41,485 bases of DNA from a bacterium. Its GTDB lineage: Bacteria > Chloroflexota > Dormibacteria > Aeolococcales > Aeolococcaceae. A program made the position numbers and the translations under genes. Location of the stretch: positions 1 to 41,485 of the forward strand of contig JAJZNI010000091.1 of the NCBI GenBank assembly GCA_021847925.1, given 5' to 3'. Shown here one piece after another: positions 16,907 to 29,654 of the stretch. Each line of letters opens with the position of its first letter. Positions within the stretch are counted from its first letter, which is position 1. The notes beneath the pieces were generated by a model that saw nothing but the letters and a program-made list of their open reading frames with translations, made no database searches and was not told the origin of the DNA.

Positions 16907-18248
16907 ACTGCATCCTGCGCGGGGTCCGCGTCATCGACCCCCTCGCCCGCCGCGACGCCCCGGGCCAGGACGTCTGGCTGAGCGAGGGCCGGATCATCGC
17001 CATCTACAAGCACATGGGCGAGGGTTCGCTCCCCGTGATCGACCTCACCCCTGCGTCCGGCCACGCTCCGGTCATCCTCTGTCCCGGCTTCATCGACATC
17101 CACACCCACCTGCGCGAGCCCGGTGACGAGGGTGCGGAGACGCTGCACAGCGGTTCGCAGGCCGCCGCCGCGGGCGGCTTCACGCAGGTCGTGGCGATGG
17201 CCAACACCGTGCCCCCCGTCGACACCCCGGAACGGGTGAAGGAGGCCACCTTCCGGGCCGTGGCCGCGTCGGTGCAGGTGCTGACCGGATGCGCCCTGAC
17301 CCGGGGGCTGCAGGGCGCGGAGCTGGTCGACCTCGAGGAATGCGCCGCCGCCGGCGCGGCCGCCTTCTCGGACGACGGCCGCAACGCCCTCTCCCCGCGC
17401 CTGCTCAGCGAGGCGATCGTGCGAGCGGCGCCGCTGCGCCGGCCCATCCTGGTCCACCCCGAGGACGAGGAGCTCCTCGCCCAGGTGAACAACGTGCAGG
17501 GCCCCGTGAACCGCTGCTCGCTTCGCCCGGTGGAGGCCGAGGCCCGGGCGGTCGGCTACGCGCTGCGCGCCCTCACCCACGCGGGGCGCGGCCACGTGCA
17601 CCTGCAGCATCTCTCCGCGGCCGCGTCGGTCGAGATGGTGCGGCGGGCCAAGGAGGAGGGGGCGACCGTCACGGCCGAGGCCACCCCCCACCACCTCTCG
17701 ATGTGGCTGCCGATGGCGACCGAGCCGGACCCGCCCGCGCTGCGCAAGGTCAACCCGCCGCTGCGCACGGACCGCGACCGCGAGGCGCTCGTGCAGGCGC
17801 TGCGTGACGGCGTCATCGACTGCGTGGCGACCGACCACGCTCCCCACCGCGTCGAGGAGAAGACGCTCCCCTACGACGACGCGGCACCGGGCATGATCGG
17901 CCTCGAGCTGGCGCTCGCCGTCTGCATCACGCTGGGTGGGATGGGGGGGGATTGGGTGCCCACCCTGGTCGAGCGGCTCACCCTGGGCCCCTACCGGGTT
18001 CTCGGCCCGGGCGCGGGGATTCGGGAGCCGCGGCTGCGCATCGGGGAGGCGGCCACCTGCGTCCTCTTCGACCCCGAGGCGGAGTGGACGGTCGAGCCCT
18101 CGCACCTGCGTTCGACCTCCCAGAACACCCCGCTCCTCGGAGCCAAGCTCCGGGGCCGCGTGCTGATGACCCTGGTCGACGGGGCGCTGGTCCACCACGA
18201 CCGGCAGAGGCTGCCCTGGCCGGTGGCCGCGCCCTCGGAGCCGGCATC

Positions 18249-18252
<4 letters not shown>
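16903..18252 (+). CDS. pyrC: Dihydroorotase, class I
   Basis: A 449-aa zinc amidohydrolase that cyclises carbamoyl aspartate to dihydroorotate. Metal ligands are His67 and His69 in DIHTHLREPG, with an Asp in FSDDGRN (157-158) where class II enzymes have carboxylated Lys. The HPEDEEL, EATPHHL and ATDHAPH blocks complete the site. This is typical of the Bacillus-like class I enzyme. The ATG overlaps the pyrR stop, and the stop overlaps the GTG start of carAB (GTGA). Confidence 0.96.
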
Positions 18253-22756
<4,504 letters not shown>

Positions 22757-22760
<4 letters not shown>

Positions 22761-23650
22761 CCGGACCGCCCGGCACCGAGCTGCTCTCCGATCTCGGGCG
22801 GGCACGCGACGAGGTGGGCGAGGTCCTGGAGGTCCAGCTCCTGGGCGGCGGTCTGGTCGAGATCACGGCACGCCTGCCGCACCTGGCGGCGACCGCCCGC
22901 CCCGGCGAGTTCGCCCAGCTGCGTGCCTGGCAGGGCGTGGAGCCGCTGCTGCGCCGGCCCTTCAGCGTGGCGTGGACCGAGGGCGATCGCTGCGCCTTCG
23001 TGCTGGAGGCCGTGGGCAGCGGGACCCGGATGCTGGTGGCGCTGCGCCCCGGCGACGCCCTCCGGTCCCTGGGCCCGCTCGGCAACGGCTTCGGGTTCGA
23101 CCCCTGCCCCGCGCGGGCCCTGGTGGTGAGCGGCGGGCTGGGATGCGCGCCCTTCCCGCTTCTGGTGCGCGCGCTCCGCCGCGCCGGATGCCCGGATGTG
23201 ACGGTGCTGAGCGGTGCTGCGACAGGGGCCCGGCTCTACCCCGCGGAGCGCTTCCGGCGCGGTGACGGGGGGGTCGCGGTGCTCGAGGCCACCGACGACG
23301 GCAGCCGCGGGCACCGGGGCCGGGTCACCGACCTGGTCGCCTCCCGCTGCGACGCCGCCACCATCGTGTACGCGTGCGGCCCCAACGTGATGCTGGCGGC
23401 GCTGGCGAGCACCCTCGCCGGGCTCGCCGGCCCGCCGCGGCGCGCGGAGGTCTCCCTGGAGGCGCCCATGGGGTGCGGCTTCGGCACCTGCCTCGGCTGC
23501 GCGCTCCCCGTGGTCGCCGGCGGCGGCCCCGACGCCCCTCGGGAGCACGGGACTGCGTGGGCGCTCTGCTGCCGCAGCGGGCCGGTGATGGAGGTGTCCC
23601 GGGTGGCCTGGCCCGAGCTGCTCGCGCTGCCTCCGGCGCACGTCGCATGA
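22757..23650 (+). CDS. pyrK: Dihydroorotate dehydrogenase electron-transfer subunit
   Basis: A 297-aa FAD and 2Fe-2S protein that passes electrons from PyrD to NAD+. The FAD-binding RRPFS is near residue 67, and an NAD-binding fold starts near ALVVSGGLGCAPF. The iron-sulfur ligands are Cys240, Cys245, Cys248 and Cys271 or Cys272. It overlaps carAB and pyrD by 4 nt each. Its presence fits the class 1B PyrD encoded next. Confidence 0.95.
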
Positions 23651-24603
23651 CGGGCGGCCACCCCGACCTGAGCGTGGACCTGGGCCGGGGGCTGGTCCTG
23701 CCCAACCCGGTGGGGCTGGCCAGCGGCACCGCGGGCTACGGCTTCGAGCTCCGCCGTCTGATCGACATCGACCGCCTCGGCGCCCTCTTCACCAAGGGGA
23801 CCACCCTCCGGCCGCGCCCGGGAAATCCACCTCCCCGCGTGGCGGAGGTGAGGGGCGGCATGCTCAACTCGATCGGTCTGCACAACCCCGGTGTGGAGCA
23901 CGTCGCGGCCGTGTACGCGCCCGAGTTTGCCCGCTGGAGCGTGCCCGTCGTGGTGAACGTCGCCGGGGGCAGCGTCGACGACTACCTGCTCTGCCTGCGC
24001 CGGCTCGAGGACGCCCCCGGGATCGCCGGCTATGAGCTGAACATCTCCTGCCCCAACATCGAGGGTGGCATGGACTACGGCCAGGACGCCGCCGCCGCCG
24101 CGCGGCTGGTCGCGGCCGCGCGAGCGCTCACCTCCCGGCACCTGATGGTCAAGCTCAGCCCCAACGTGACCGACATCGCCGAGGTGGCCCGGGCGGTGGC
24201 CGGGGCGGGAGCGGACTCGGTCTCCGCCGTCAACACCTTCGTCGGGATGAAGGTGCACCGCGGCATTCGCGCGCCGGTGCTTCCCGGCCGCGGCACCGGG
24301 GGGCTGAGCGGGCCGGCCATCAAGCCCCTCGGTCTCGCCGCCGTCGCCCGGGTCCGCGCCGCGGTGAGGATCCCCGTGATCGGGGTGGGCGGGATCATGG
24401 ACGCCGGCGACGCCGTCGAGTACATGATCGCGGGCGCGGACGCGGTCCAGGTGGGGACCGCCACCTTCGTCGACCCCGGGGCGGCGCTGGCCGTCCTCGA
24501 CGGGCTGAGGGATGCCGCCCCCGGTCTGAGGGCGCGGCCGGCCGCCGCGCTTCGTGGCGGGACGGTGCCCCCTGCAGGTGTCGAACCCGCGTCAACCGGT
24601 TAA
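23647..24603 (+). CDS. pyrD: Dihydroorotate dehydrogenase, class 1B
   Basis: A 318-aa FMN enzyme that oxidises dihydroorotate to orotate, working with PyrK and NAD+. The catalytic base is Cys135 in ELNISCPN, the mark of class 1 enzymes; GVGGIMDAGDAVEYMIAGA binds FMN phosphate. The conserved fold ends near LAVLDGLRDA. The last 20 or so residues are an unconserved tail whose codons run into the antisense tRNA-Lys gene. The TAA stop (24601-24603) lies in the tRNA anticodon loop. It is the last gene of the operon; pyrE and pyrF are not in this window. Confidence 0.95.
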   Translation: MTGGHPDLSVDLGRGLVLPNPVGLASGTAGYGFELRRLIDIDRLGALFTKGTTLRPRPGNPPPRVAEVRGGMLNSIGLHNPGVEHVAAVYAPEFARWSVPVVVNVAGGSVDDYLLCLRRLEDAPGIAGYELNISCPNIEGGMDYGQDAAAAARLVAAARALTSRHLMVKLSPNVTDIAEVARAVAGAGADSVSAVNTFVGMKVHRGIRAPVLPGRGTGGLSGPAIKPLGLAAVARVRAAVRIPVIGVGGIMDAGDAVEYMIAGADAVQVGTATFVDPGAALAVLDGLRDAAPGLRARPAAALRGGTVPPAGVEPASTG

Positions 24604-24636
24604 AAGCCGGCTGCTCTACCGTTGAGCTAAGGGGGC
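24566..24636 (-). tRNA. tRNA-Lys(UUU)
   Basis: A complete 71-nt cloverleaf on the minus strand. The acceptor GCCCCCT pairs with AGGGGGC, the D arm is GCTC/GAGC, the anticodon arm is GCCGG-CTTTTAA-CCGGT with anticodon TTT (24602-24604), the variable loop has 4 nt, and the T arm has loop TTCGACA. The discriminator is A and CCA is not encoded. The 3' half overlaps pyrD antisense by 38 nt. A CATAAT box lies 24 nt upstream. Confidence 0.93.
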
Positions 24637-24656
24637 GTCACCCCGGGCATCGAGAT

Positions 24657-24669
24657 CGCCATTATGGCG
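24657..24669. promoter_or_regulatory. Palindromic bidirectional -10 element between tRNA-Lys and plsC
   Basis: CGCCAT-T-ATGGCG is a 13-nt palindrome. On the plus strand it gives CATTAT ending 6 nt before the plsC GTG. On the minus strand it gives CATAAT 24 nt before the tRNA-Lys gene. One symmetric element could therefore serve both divergent transcripts. Confidence 0.45.
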
Positions 24670-24671
24670 GC

Positions 24672-25436
24672 GTGCCAGCTCCGGTCCCCGGCTTCCCCGC
24701 TCGCTTCCCGGTCCGGGAGGACGGGATCCGCCCCTGGCGCTACCGGCTCGTCTCGGGCTTCTGGCGCGCCCTCCTGCGGGCGCTCTTCCTGGGCCGCCTC
24801 CACATCGAGGGCACCGACCGGGTCCCCTCCGCCGGGCCGCTGATCGTGGCCTCCAACCACATCAGCAACTGGGACGGGATCGTCTACGGCTCCTTCTTCC
24901 CCGGCACCCTCTTTGCCATCGTGAAGCGCGAGCTCTTCCGCCCAGCGCCGATGGCCTGGCTTCTCGCGGGGTGCAACTGCTTCCCCGTCGACCGCGGAGC
25001 GGCCGACCGCCGCGCTCTTCGGATCAGCCTCGACCTCCTTCGCCACGGCCGCCGCCTCCTCGTCTTCGTCGAGGGCCATCGCTCCCGGGCGGGCATGGGG
25101 GCCGCCGAGGCCGGCGCCGGTTTCCTGGTCCGCCGCACCGGGGCCCGCGTCCTCCCGGTCGCGATCTGGGGCACCGAGCGGGCCCTCCACCGGCGGTGGG
25201 GCCTGCTCCCGCGGCGCGGGCACATACGGGTCCGCTACGGACGGCCGGTGACCGTCACCGGGAGCACCGACCACGAGGTGGCGGACGCCATCGCCGCCAG
25301 GGTCGCCGTGCTCCTGCCTCCGGAGTATCGGGGGATCCATGCGGCCGCTGCCGAGCTCGTCGACGAGCCGGCTCCCCGTCCGCGGCCCCCTAGGCTCGAC
25401 GCGAGCGCGCCCCCTCGGTCTTCTCCGCGCTGCTGA
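24672..25436 (+). CDS. plsC: 1-acyl-glycerol-3-phosphate acyltransferase family protein
   Basis: A 254-aa PlsC-type acyltransferase that probably acylates lysophosphatidic acid in phospholipid synthesis. The catalytic HX4D motif is NHISNWD (His63, Asp68). The glycerophosphate-binding motif is EGHRS (134-138) in place of the usual EGTRS, and LPVAIWGTE follows. No long hydrophobic anchor is obvious beyond the N-terminal amphipathic part. The C-terminal 25 or so residues are Pro/Arg-rich and their codons overlap the convergent acidic-linker gene by 47 nt. The GTG start at 24672 is supported by a leaderless-type -10. Confidence 0.88.
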   Translation: MPAPVPGFPARFPVREDGIRPWRYRLVSGFWRALLRALFLGRLHIEGTDRVPSAGPLIVASNHISNWDGIVYGSFFPGTLFAIVKRELFRPAPMAWLLAGCNCFPVDRGAADRRALRISLDLLRHGRRLLVFVEGHRSRAGMGAAEAGAGFLVRRTGARVLPVAIWGTERALHRRWGLLPRRGHIRVRYGRPVTVTGSTDHEVADAIAARVAVLLPPEYRGIHAAAAELVDEPAPRPRPPRLDASAPPRSSPRC

Positions 25437-25911
25437 GGCACGTGAAGGCCACCACCTCCTTGGTGTCCGGCGCGATGTCGAAGCGGACGATCGCCGTCTG
25501 GCTCAGCACGGTCTCCACCCTCCCCGTCGCCCCGACCGGGTAGTTGCCGATCGGGGTGCCCGTGCGCGGCCGGGTGTTCTGGATCAGGATCACCCGCTCT
25601 CCGACGGCGAAGGGGGGCGGGGGTTCCTCGCGAGCGCTGGGTGGGCGTCCGGGCTGCGGCCGGACCGGAGGCCGGAGCGGCGGTCCCGCCACCGCCTCCT
25701 CCTCGTCCTCGTCCTCGTCATCCACCTCGGCCTCGACCTCGACCTCGGCCTCGACCTCGACCTCGACCTCGATCAGCTCGGGGTCGGCGTCAGCCACGAG
25801 CTCGACGTCCGGGTCCTCGGGGTCGTCCCCCGCCTCGTCGTCCACCACGAGGTCGTCGGGCTCGTCGTCGGGGGCGCCCCCCGGGATCACCTCGTCACGC
25901 TGTCCGGGCAT
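25390..25911 (-). CDS. Hypothetical protein: acidic linker plus C-terminal beta-barrel-like domain
   Basis: A 173-aa protein that I do not recognise. Residues 1-75 are extremely acidic, with an alternating EVEVEAEV block and a run of D/E. Residues 76-100 are Pro-rich. Residues 100-165 (from FAVGERVILI to VVAFTCLSS) form a compact, beta-rich, KOW/SH3-like module. The ATG at 25911 is chosen because GAGGAA lies just upstream; the frame is open further but without support. The 3' end overlaps plsC. The acidic, intrinsically disordered N-terminus could mimic nucleic acid or bind a basic partner; this is speculation. Confidence 0.65.
   Translation of the reverse strand: MPGQRDEVIPGGAPDDEPDDLVVDDEAGDDPEDPDVELVADADPELIEVEVEVEAEVEVEAEVDDEDEDEEEAVAGPPLRPPVRPQPGRPPSAREEPPPPFAVGERVILIQNTRPRTGTPIGNYPVGATGRVETVLSQTAIVRFDIAPDTKEVVAFTCLSSAEKTEGARSRRA
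25695..25773 (-). repeat. Simple 6-bp repeat tract (CTCGAC/CTCGGC)
   Basis: Degenerate tandem hexamers, preceded by CTCGTC triplet-type repeats, encode the EVEV/DEDE acidic run. Such tracts expand and contract easily. Confidence 0.65.
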
Positions 25912-26054
25912 GCTTCCTCGCACCTGGCCGTGGCCGCCCTCATCTCCTGAGACTGCGAGGATACTGCCTGGCCGGGGGCAGGGCGCCCGCGGCAACCGGG
26001 GCCGCCGCCCCTCCGCCCCCCGCGATCACGGGCAGGCCCGCCGGCACCGCACCC

Positions 26055-26060
26055 TAGAAT
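26055..26060 (+). promoter_or_regulatory. Leaderless-type -10 of the GT2 gene
   Basis: TAGAAT, 8 nt before the ATG at 26069. Confidence 0.5.
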
Positions 26061-26068
26061 CCGGGCAG

Positions 26069-27592
26069 ATGGCGGTACGCACGTGGCCGGCGCTCTCCCC
26101 CGGAGCCCAGCGGCGCATCCTCGAGATCATTCCCGGAGCGCTCACCTGGACGGTCCTGCTCATCCCCCTGGTCGCCGCGTTCATCCTCCGGCTCAACGAC
26201 CCCGCCGACCTCTGGATCCTCGGCATCGGCGCGGTGCTCCTGGACGCCTACTTCTTCCTGCGCGCCGCGGTGACCGTGTACTGGGTGTGGCGAACGCTGG
26301 CGGAGCTGCGCCGCGTGGAGGCCGTGGACTGGTGGGAGGAGTGCCGGCGCCTGGAGACCCGGGAGGGCTCCCCTCGCCCCGACCAGATCACCCACTGCGC
26401 TCTCATCCCCACCTACACCGAGCGCTACGAGGTGCTCCGGGCCACGGTCCAGGCGCTCGTCGATCAGAACTACCCGCGCGAGCTCAAGGTGTGCGCGATC
26501 ATCACCCGGACCACCGACACCCAGGGCATCGAGAACGTCATCCGGCTGCGGGATGAGCTCGGTCACCACTTCCGGGCCTTCATCCACATTCGCGACCCCC
26601 TGCTCCCCGGGATCGTGGTCGGCAAGTCGGCGGCCATGTCGTACGGCGGCCCGGTCCTGCGGCGGCACTGCGACGACCTCGGGCTCGACCCGTCGCGGAC
26701 CATGGTGACCGACCTGGACTCCGACTTCCGCCTCCACCCCCAGTACTTCGCGTACGTCACCTGGAACATGCTCCAGGCGGAGCACCGTCTCACCACCATC
26801 TGGCAGCCGATCCCGGTGTTCCTGAACAACCTGTGGCGGGTCCCCGCCGCCATCCGGGTGTCGGCGAGCATGTCGACGCAGTGGCAGATGTTCCTGCACC
26901 AGCACCCCGACCGCCTGGTGATGTTCTCCTCGTACACCATGCCGATGAAGCTGCTGAGCGAGGTGGGGTACTGGGACAACGACGTCATCCCCGAGGACTC
27001 CCGCTTCTTCTGGAAGGCGTTCTTCCACTACGGGGAGAGGCTGCGGGTGATGCCCGCCTTCCTGCCGGTGTACGGCGACGCCCCCCGGGCTCGCGACTAT
27101 GCGTCGACACACGCCAGCCAGTACAACCAGATCAAGCGCTGGGCATGGGGGGCGACCGACATCCCCTACGTGTCGGTGCGCCTCCTCCGCCATCCCGAGA
27201 TCCCCCTGCGGCTCAGGCTGCGGCGCTTCCGCCATCTGGTGCTCAATCACGTCGCGTGGGCCACTCTGCCCCTCCTCGTCTTCCTCGGCGGCTGGCTCCC
27301 GGCGCTCGTGGACCTGGACTACAGCCTCTCGCCGACGGCGGCCATCCTCGGCCTCATGACCACGGTGATCCTCACCTTTGCGCTCACCAACACCGTGGTC
27401 CTGATCATGGTCGACCGCGCCATGTGTCCCAGGCCGGCGGAATGGCCATGGTGGCGCCGCCTCTACTCCGACCTCCAGCTCTTCCTCAGCCCCATCGTCG
27501 GGCTGGCGCTCTCCGTGATCCCCGCCCTGGAGGCTCAGACGCGCCTCATGTTCGGCGCCTACATCGAGTACAAGGTCACGGAGAAGGAGTGA
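26069..27592 (+). CDS. Membrane glycosyltransferase, family 2
   Basis: A 507-aa polytopic GT2 enzyme. Two membrane helices (about 21-41 and 48-70) precede a cytosolic GT-A domain with the nucleotide-sugar motif TDLDSD (214-219), the acceptor motif EDS (309-311) and QIKRW (354-358), the Q(x)xRW signature of processive GT2 enzymes. Three C-terminal helices follow (about 395-413, 424-446, 469-488). It probably polymerises or transfers a sugar at the membrane; neither donor nor acceptor can be named. It converges with the glycosidase gene (6-nt gap), a pairing that hints at a common glycan but is not proof. Confidence 0.88.
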   Translation: MAVRTWPALSPGAQRRILEIIPGALTWTVLLIPLVAAFILRLNDPADLWILGIGAVLLDAYFFLRAAVTVYWVWRTLAELRRVEAVDWWEECRRLETREGSPRPDQITHCALIPTYTERYEVLRATVQALVDQNYPRELKVCAIITRTTDTQGIENVIRLRDELGHHFRAFIHIRDPLLPGIVVGKSAAMSYGGPVLRRHCDDLGLDPSRTMVTDLDSDFRLHPQYFAYVTWNMLQAEHRLTTIWQPIPVFLNNLWRVPAAIRVSASMSTQWQMFLHQHPDRLVMFSSYTMPMKLLSEVGYWDNDVIPEDSRFFWKAFFHYGERLRVMPAFLPVYGDAPRARDYASTHASQYNQIKRWAWGATDIPYVSVRLLRHPEIPLRLRLRRFRHLVLNHVAWATLPLLVFLGGWLPALVDLDYSLSPTAAILGLMTTVILTFALTNTVVLIMVDRAMCPRPAEWPWWRRLYSDLQLFLSPIVGLALSVIPALEAQTRLMFGAYIEYKVTEKE

Positions 27593-27598
27593 CCCTCA

Positions 27599-28891
27599 TC
27601 AGATCGTGACCGGGGTGCCGCGGATCACCTCGATCGCGAGCAGGTAGGTGCCGGCGCTCCAGCTCTGTCCCGGGGCGCCTCCGGGCTCGCCGGTGGCGGC
27701 GTCGATCCACTCGTGGAACCCCCAGCCGGAGGCCGGCCCGGAGCTGAGCCGGTTGGCGGCGCTCACGCGGGCCAGGGCGGAGCGGGCGGCCTCGGCCATC
27801 CCCACCCGGTGCAGCGCGACGGCGTGCAGGGCGCCGATGAAGGGCCAGACGCCGCCGTTGTGGTACCTCCCCGGCGGGGTGCGCCAGCGCGGGTCCTGGT
27901 ACGGCTCGAGGTCGCGCCGGTACATCCCCCAGCGGTCGCCGGCCTCGAAGCTTCGCGTGTAGGTGCGCATGGGGTACGGCCGCGCCGCCGGGCTCGCGTC
28001 GAGGCCCTCCATGATCCGGCGGGCGCGCTCCGGGGTCGGGATGCCGTAGAGGACGGCGAGGACATTGCCCAGCACGTCGCATTCGTCCACGTAGCGGCCG
28101 CCGTCGACGTGGGAGAGGTAGTGCCAGCGGTCGGCTCGCATCGCGGCGCGCCGGGCCGCCGGGCCGATCGGGTGCGGGAAGCCGGGCGCCGCCGGGCCCG
28201 TGCCGCGGAGGGCGAGGTGTGCCCCGGCACGGCCCGGGCCCGCGAGCAGCTCCCCATGGTCGCCGCCCGGCTCCGGCCAGAGCAGGAGATCGATCTTGCG
28301 GCGCAGCAGCGCCGCGCGCTCCCGCCAGCGCTGCGACGCCCGGGTGTCGAGGCGGGCCATGCCCTCGAGGGCGCGGTGGTACAGGACGTTGACGTAGAGC
28401 AGCTTGCCGGCCCGCTGCAGGGTGGAGTCCATCCAGTCTCCCCCGGCCGGCGAGTCGATCAGGGTGAACTGGTTCGCATCCTGGCACTCCAGCCACCGCA
28501 TGGCCCGGCGCAGGTGCGGCAGCAGGCGCCGCTCCAGGGACGGATCGGGCCAGGCCCGGAGGTGCTGATCCGCCGCCACGACGTAGAGGCAGGTCGCGTC
28601 GGTGCAGCCCGCCTCGTGGAAGTCCCCGTGGCGGCGCCCCGGCCACCAGGTGTTGGGGATCTGTCCGGGGCGCGACTGGAGCCGCGCCAGGCCGAGGAGG
28701 CTGCGCGCCACCGCCGCCGCCACCATCGCGTCGGCGGTCGCGTGGGCGCCGAGGGCGGCGAAGGCGACGTCCCGGGTCCAGACCGCCGCGTAGTGGGGGA
28801 GCTCGGCCGATGCCAGCAGCCCCTGGGGGCTTGCCCCCGCGCGCAGGACGTCCAGCGCCCGGGTGCGGCCCTCCGCCAGCTCGTCCGGCAG
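27599..28891 (-). CDS. (alpha/alpha)6-barrel glycosidase, amylo-1,6-glucosidase/neutral-invertase type; start codon uncertain
   Basis: A six-hairpin glycosidase-like protein; the blocks IPNTWWPGRRHGDFHEAGCTDAT and RYHNGGVWPFIGALH are typical of amylo-alpha-1,6-glucosidase and neutral-invertase relatives. The first in-frame ATG (28726) gives 375 aa but would cut off the conserved segment HYAAVWTRDVAFAALGA encoded just upstream. That upstream frame is open to a stop at 29078-29080, yet contains no ATG, GTG or TTG. A CTG at 28891 (or 28879) is the best-placed start and would give about 430 aa. Alternatives are a frameshift in the G/C runs near 28900-29000 or a 5'-truncated gene. The substrate is unknown. 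Confidence 0.75.
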   Translation of the reverse strand: MPDELAEGRTRALDVLRAGASPQGLLASAELPHYAAVWTRDVAFAALGAHATADAMVAAAVARSLLGLARLQSRPGQIPNTWWPGRRHGDFHEAGCTDATCLYVVAADQHLRAWPDPSLERRLLPHLRRAMRWLECQDANQFTLIDSPAGGDWMDSTLQRAGKLLYVNVLYHRALEGMARLDTRASQRWRERAALLRRKIDLLLWPEPGGDHGELLAGPGRAGAHLALRGTGPAAPGFPHPIGPAARRAAMRADRWHYLSHVDGGRYVDECDVLGNVLAVLYGIPTPERARRIMEGLDASPAARPYPMRTYTRSFEAGDRWGMYRRDLEPYQDPRWRTPPGRYHNGGVWPFIGALHAVALHRVGMAEAARSALARVSAANRLSSGPASGWGFHEWIDAATGEPGGAPGQSWSAGTYLLAIEVIRGTPVTI

Positions 28892-29015
28892 CGTCCCGCC
28901 CCCGGGGGCCGCGCTCGTCCGAGGCGGCCCGGCGGCCTCGGCCCCGGCGTTCGCAGGGGGAGGGGAGGGGTCCGCCCCCCGCGACGGGCCCCTCCCGGGG
29001 GCGCGCCGCCCTCGC
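28892..29015. other. Gap between glycosidase and repeat-protein genes
   Basis: Very GC-rich spacer with several G and C homopolymers. There is no start codon for the glycosidase frame, no hairpin with a T-tract and no recognisable gene. Confidence 0.5.
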
Positions 29016-29615
29016 TCAGCTCTCGTTGCCGGTCTCGGCGTGGAAGTGGTCGGAGACCTGCTGCCAGGAGGCGGCGTTCACCTTGCCGGGGAGGGGGGTG
29101 TTGCCGTCGAAGTAGCGGATCTGGCCGGTCTCGGTGTTGCGGTACTCACCGGGGCTCACGAGCGTCCCGGGCGCGAAGCGGACGCCCCCGGCGTGGCTCG
29201 AGACCTGGTCGGGCATCCGGCGCCGCCCCTCGGCCGCCTCCCCGGGGTGGAAATGGTCGGAGACCTGCTGCCAGGCGGCGGCGTTGCTCTTGCCGGGGAG
29301 CGGCGTGTTGCCGTCGAAGAAGCGCACCTGGCCGGTCACCGTGTTGCGGTACTCGCCCGGGCTCACGGCGCTGCCGGGCCCGAAGCGGACCCCCCCAGCG
29401 TGGGTCGAGACCTGGTCGGGCATGTGGTGCCGCCCCTCGGCGCCCCCCTCGGTCGCGTGGAAGTGGTCGGAGATCTGCTGCCAGGAGGCGGCGTTCACCT
29501 TGCCGGGGAGGGGGGTGTTGCCGTCGAAGTAGCGGATCTGGCCGGTTTCCGTGTTGCGGTACTCACCGGGGCTCACGACCGTCCCGGGAGCGAAGCGCAC
29601 ACCGTGCTTGGGCAT
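29016..29615 (-). CDS. Triple-repeat protein of unknown function
   Basis: A 199-aa protein made of three tandem units: residues 1-64, 65-133 and 134-199. Each has the pattern RFxPGTxVSPGEYRNT, then TGQxRxFDGNTPLPGK, then NAAxWQQxSDHFH. There is no signal peptide or membrane segment. The unit resembles small YjzC-like proteins (FxPGT...GxY...W) only weakly. Units 1 and 3 are almost identical in DNA while unit 2 has diverged. AGGAGG lies 5 nt before the ATG at 29615. It follows trpS by 39 nt on the same strand and may be co-transcribed. I cannot assign a function. Confidence 0.75.
   Translation of the reverse strand: MPKHGVRFAPGTVVSPGEYRNTETGQIRYFDGNTPLPGKVNAASWQQISDHFHATEGGAEGRHHMPDQVSTHAGGVRFGPGSAVSPGEYRNTVTGQVRFFDGNTPLPGKSNAAAWQQVSDHFHPGEAAEGRRRMPDQVSSHAGGVRFAPGTLVSPGEYRNTETGQIRYFDGNTPLPGKVNAASWQQVSDHFHAETGNES
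29019..29615 (-). repeat. Three tandem ~195-bp coding repeats
   Basis: The units are 29424-29615, 29217-29423 and 29019-29216. The first and third differ at about 5 positions over ~140 nt of their common core, with one identical run of over 60 nt. The middle unit differs from both at many more positions. Confidence 0.8.
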
Positions 29616-29654
29616 GGTCGCCTCCTCACCTCACCCGTGGGAAGGGTGACGCCA

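Noticed and set aside
25695-25773. CRISPR-like or regulatory repeat
   Set aside because: Short degenerate hexamers without spacers, in frame with an acidic coding run.
25544-26068. 175-codon N-terminal extension of the GT2 frame
   Set aside because: Serine-rich shadow of the acidic-linker gene on the other strand; the ATG at 26069 has a -10 box and the normal family start.
29019-29615. CRISPR array or insertion-element repeats
   Set aside because: The ~195-bp units are in frame, encode a conserved module and lie in one open frame with a good ribosome-binding site.
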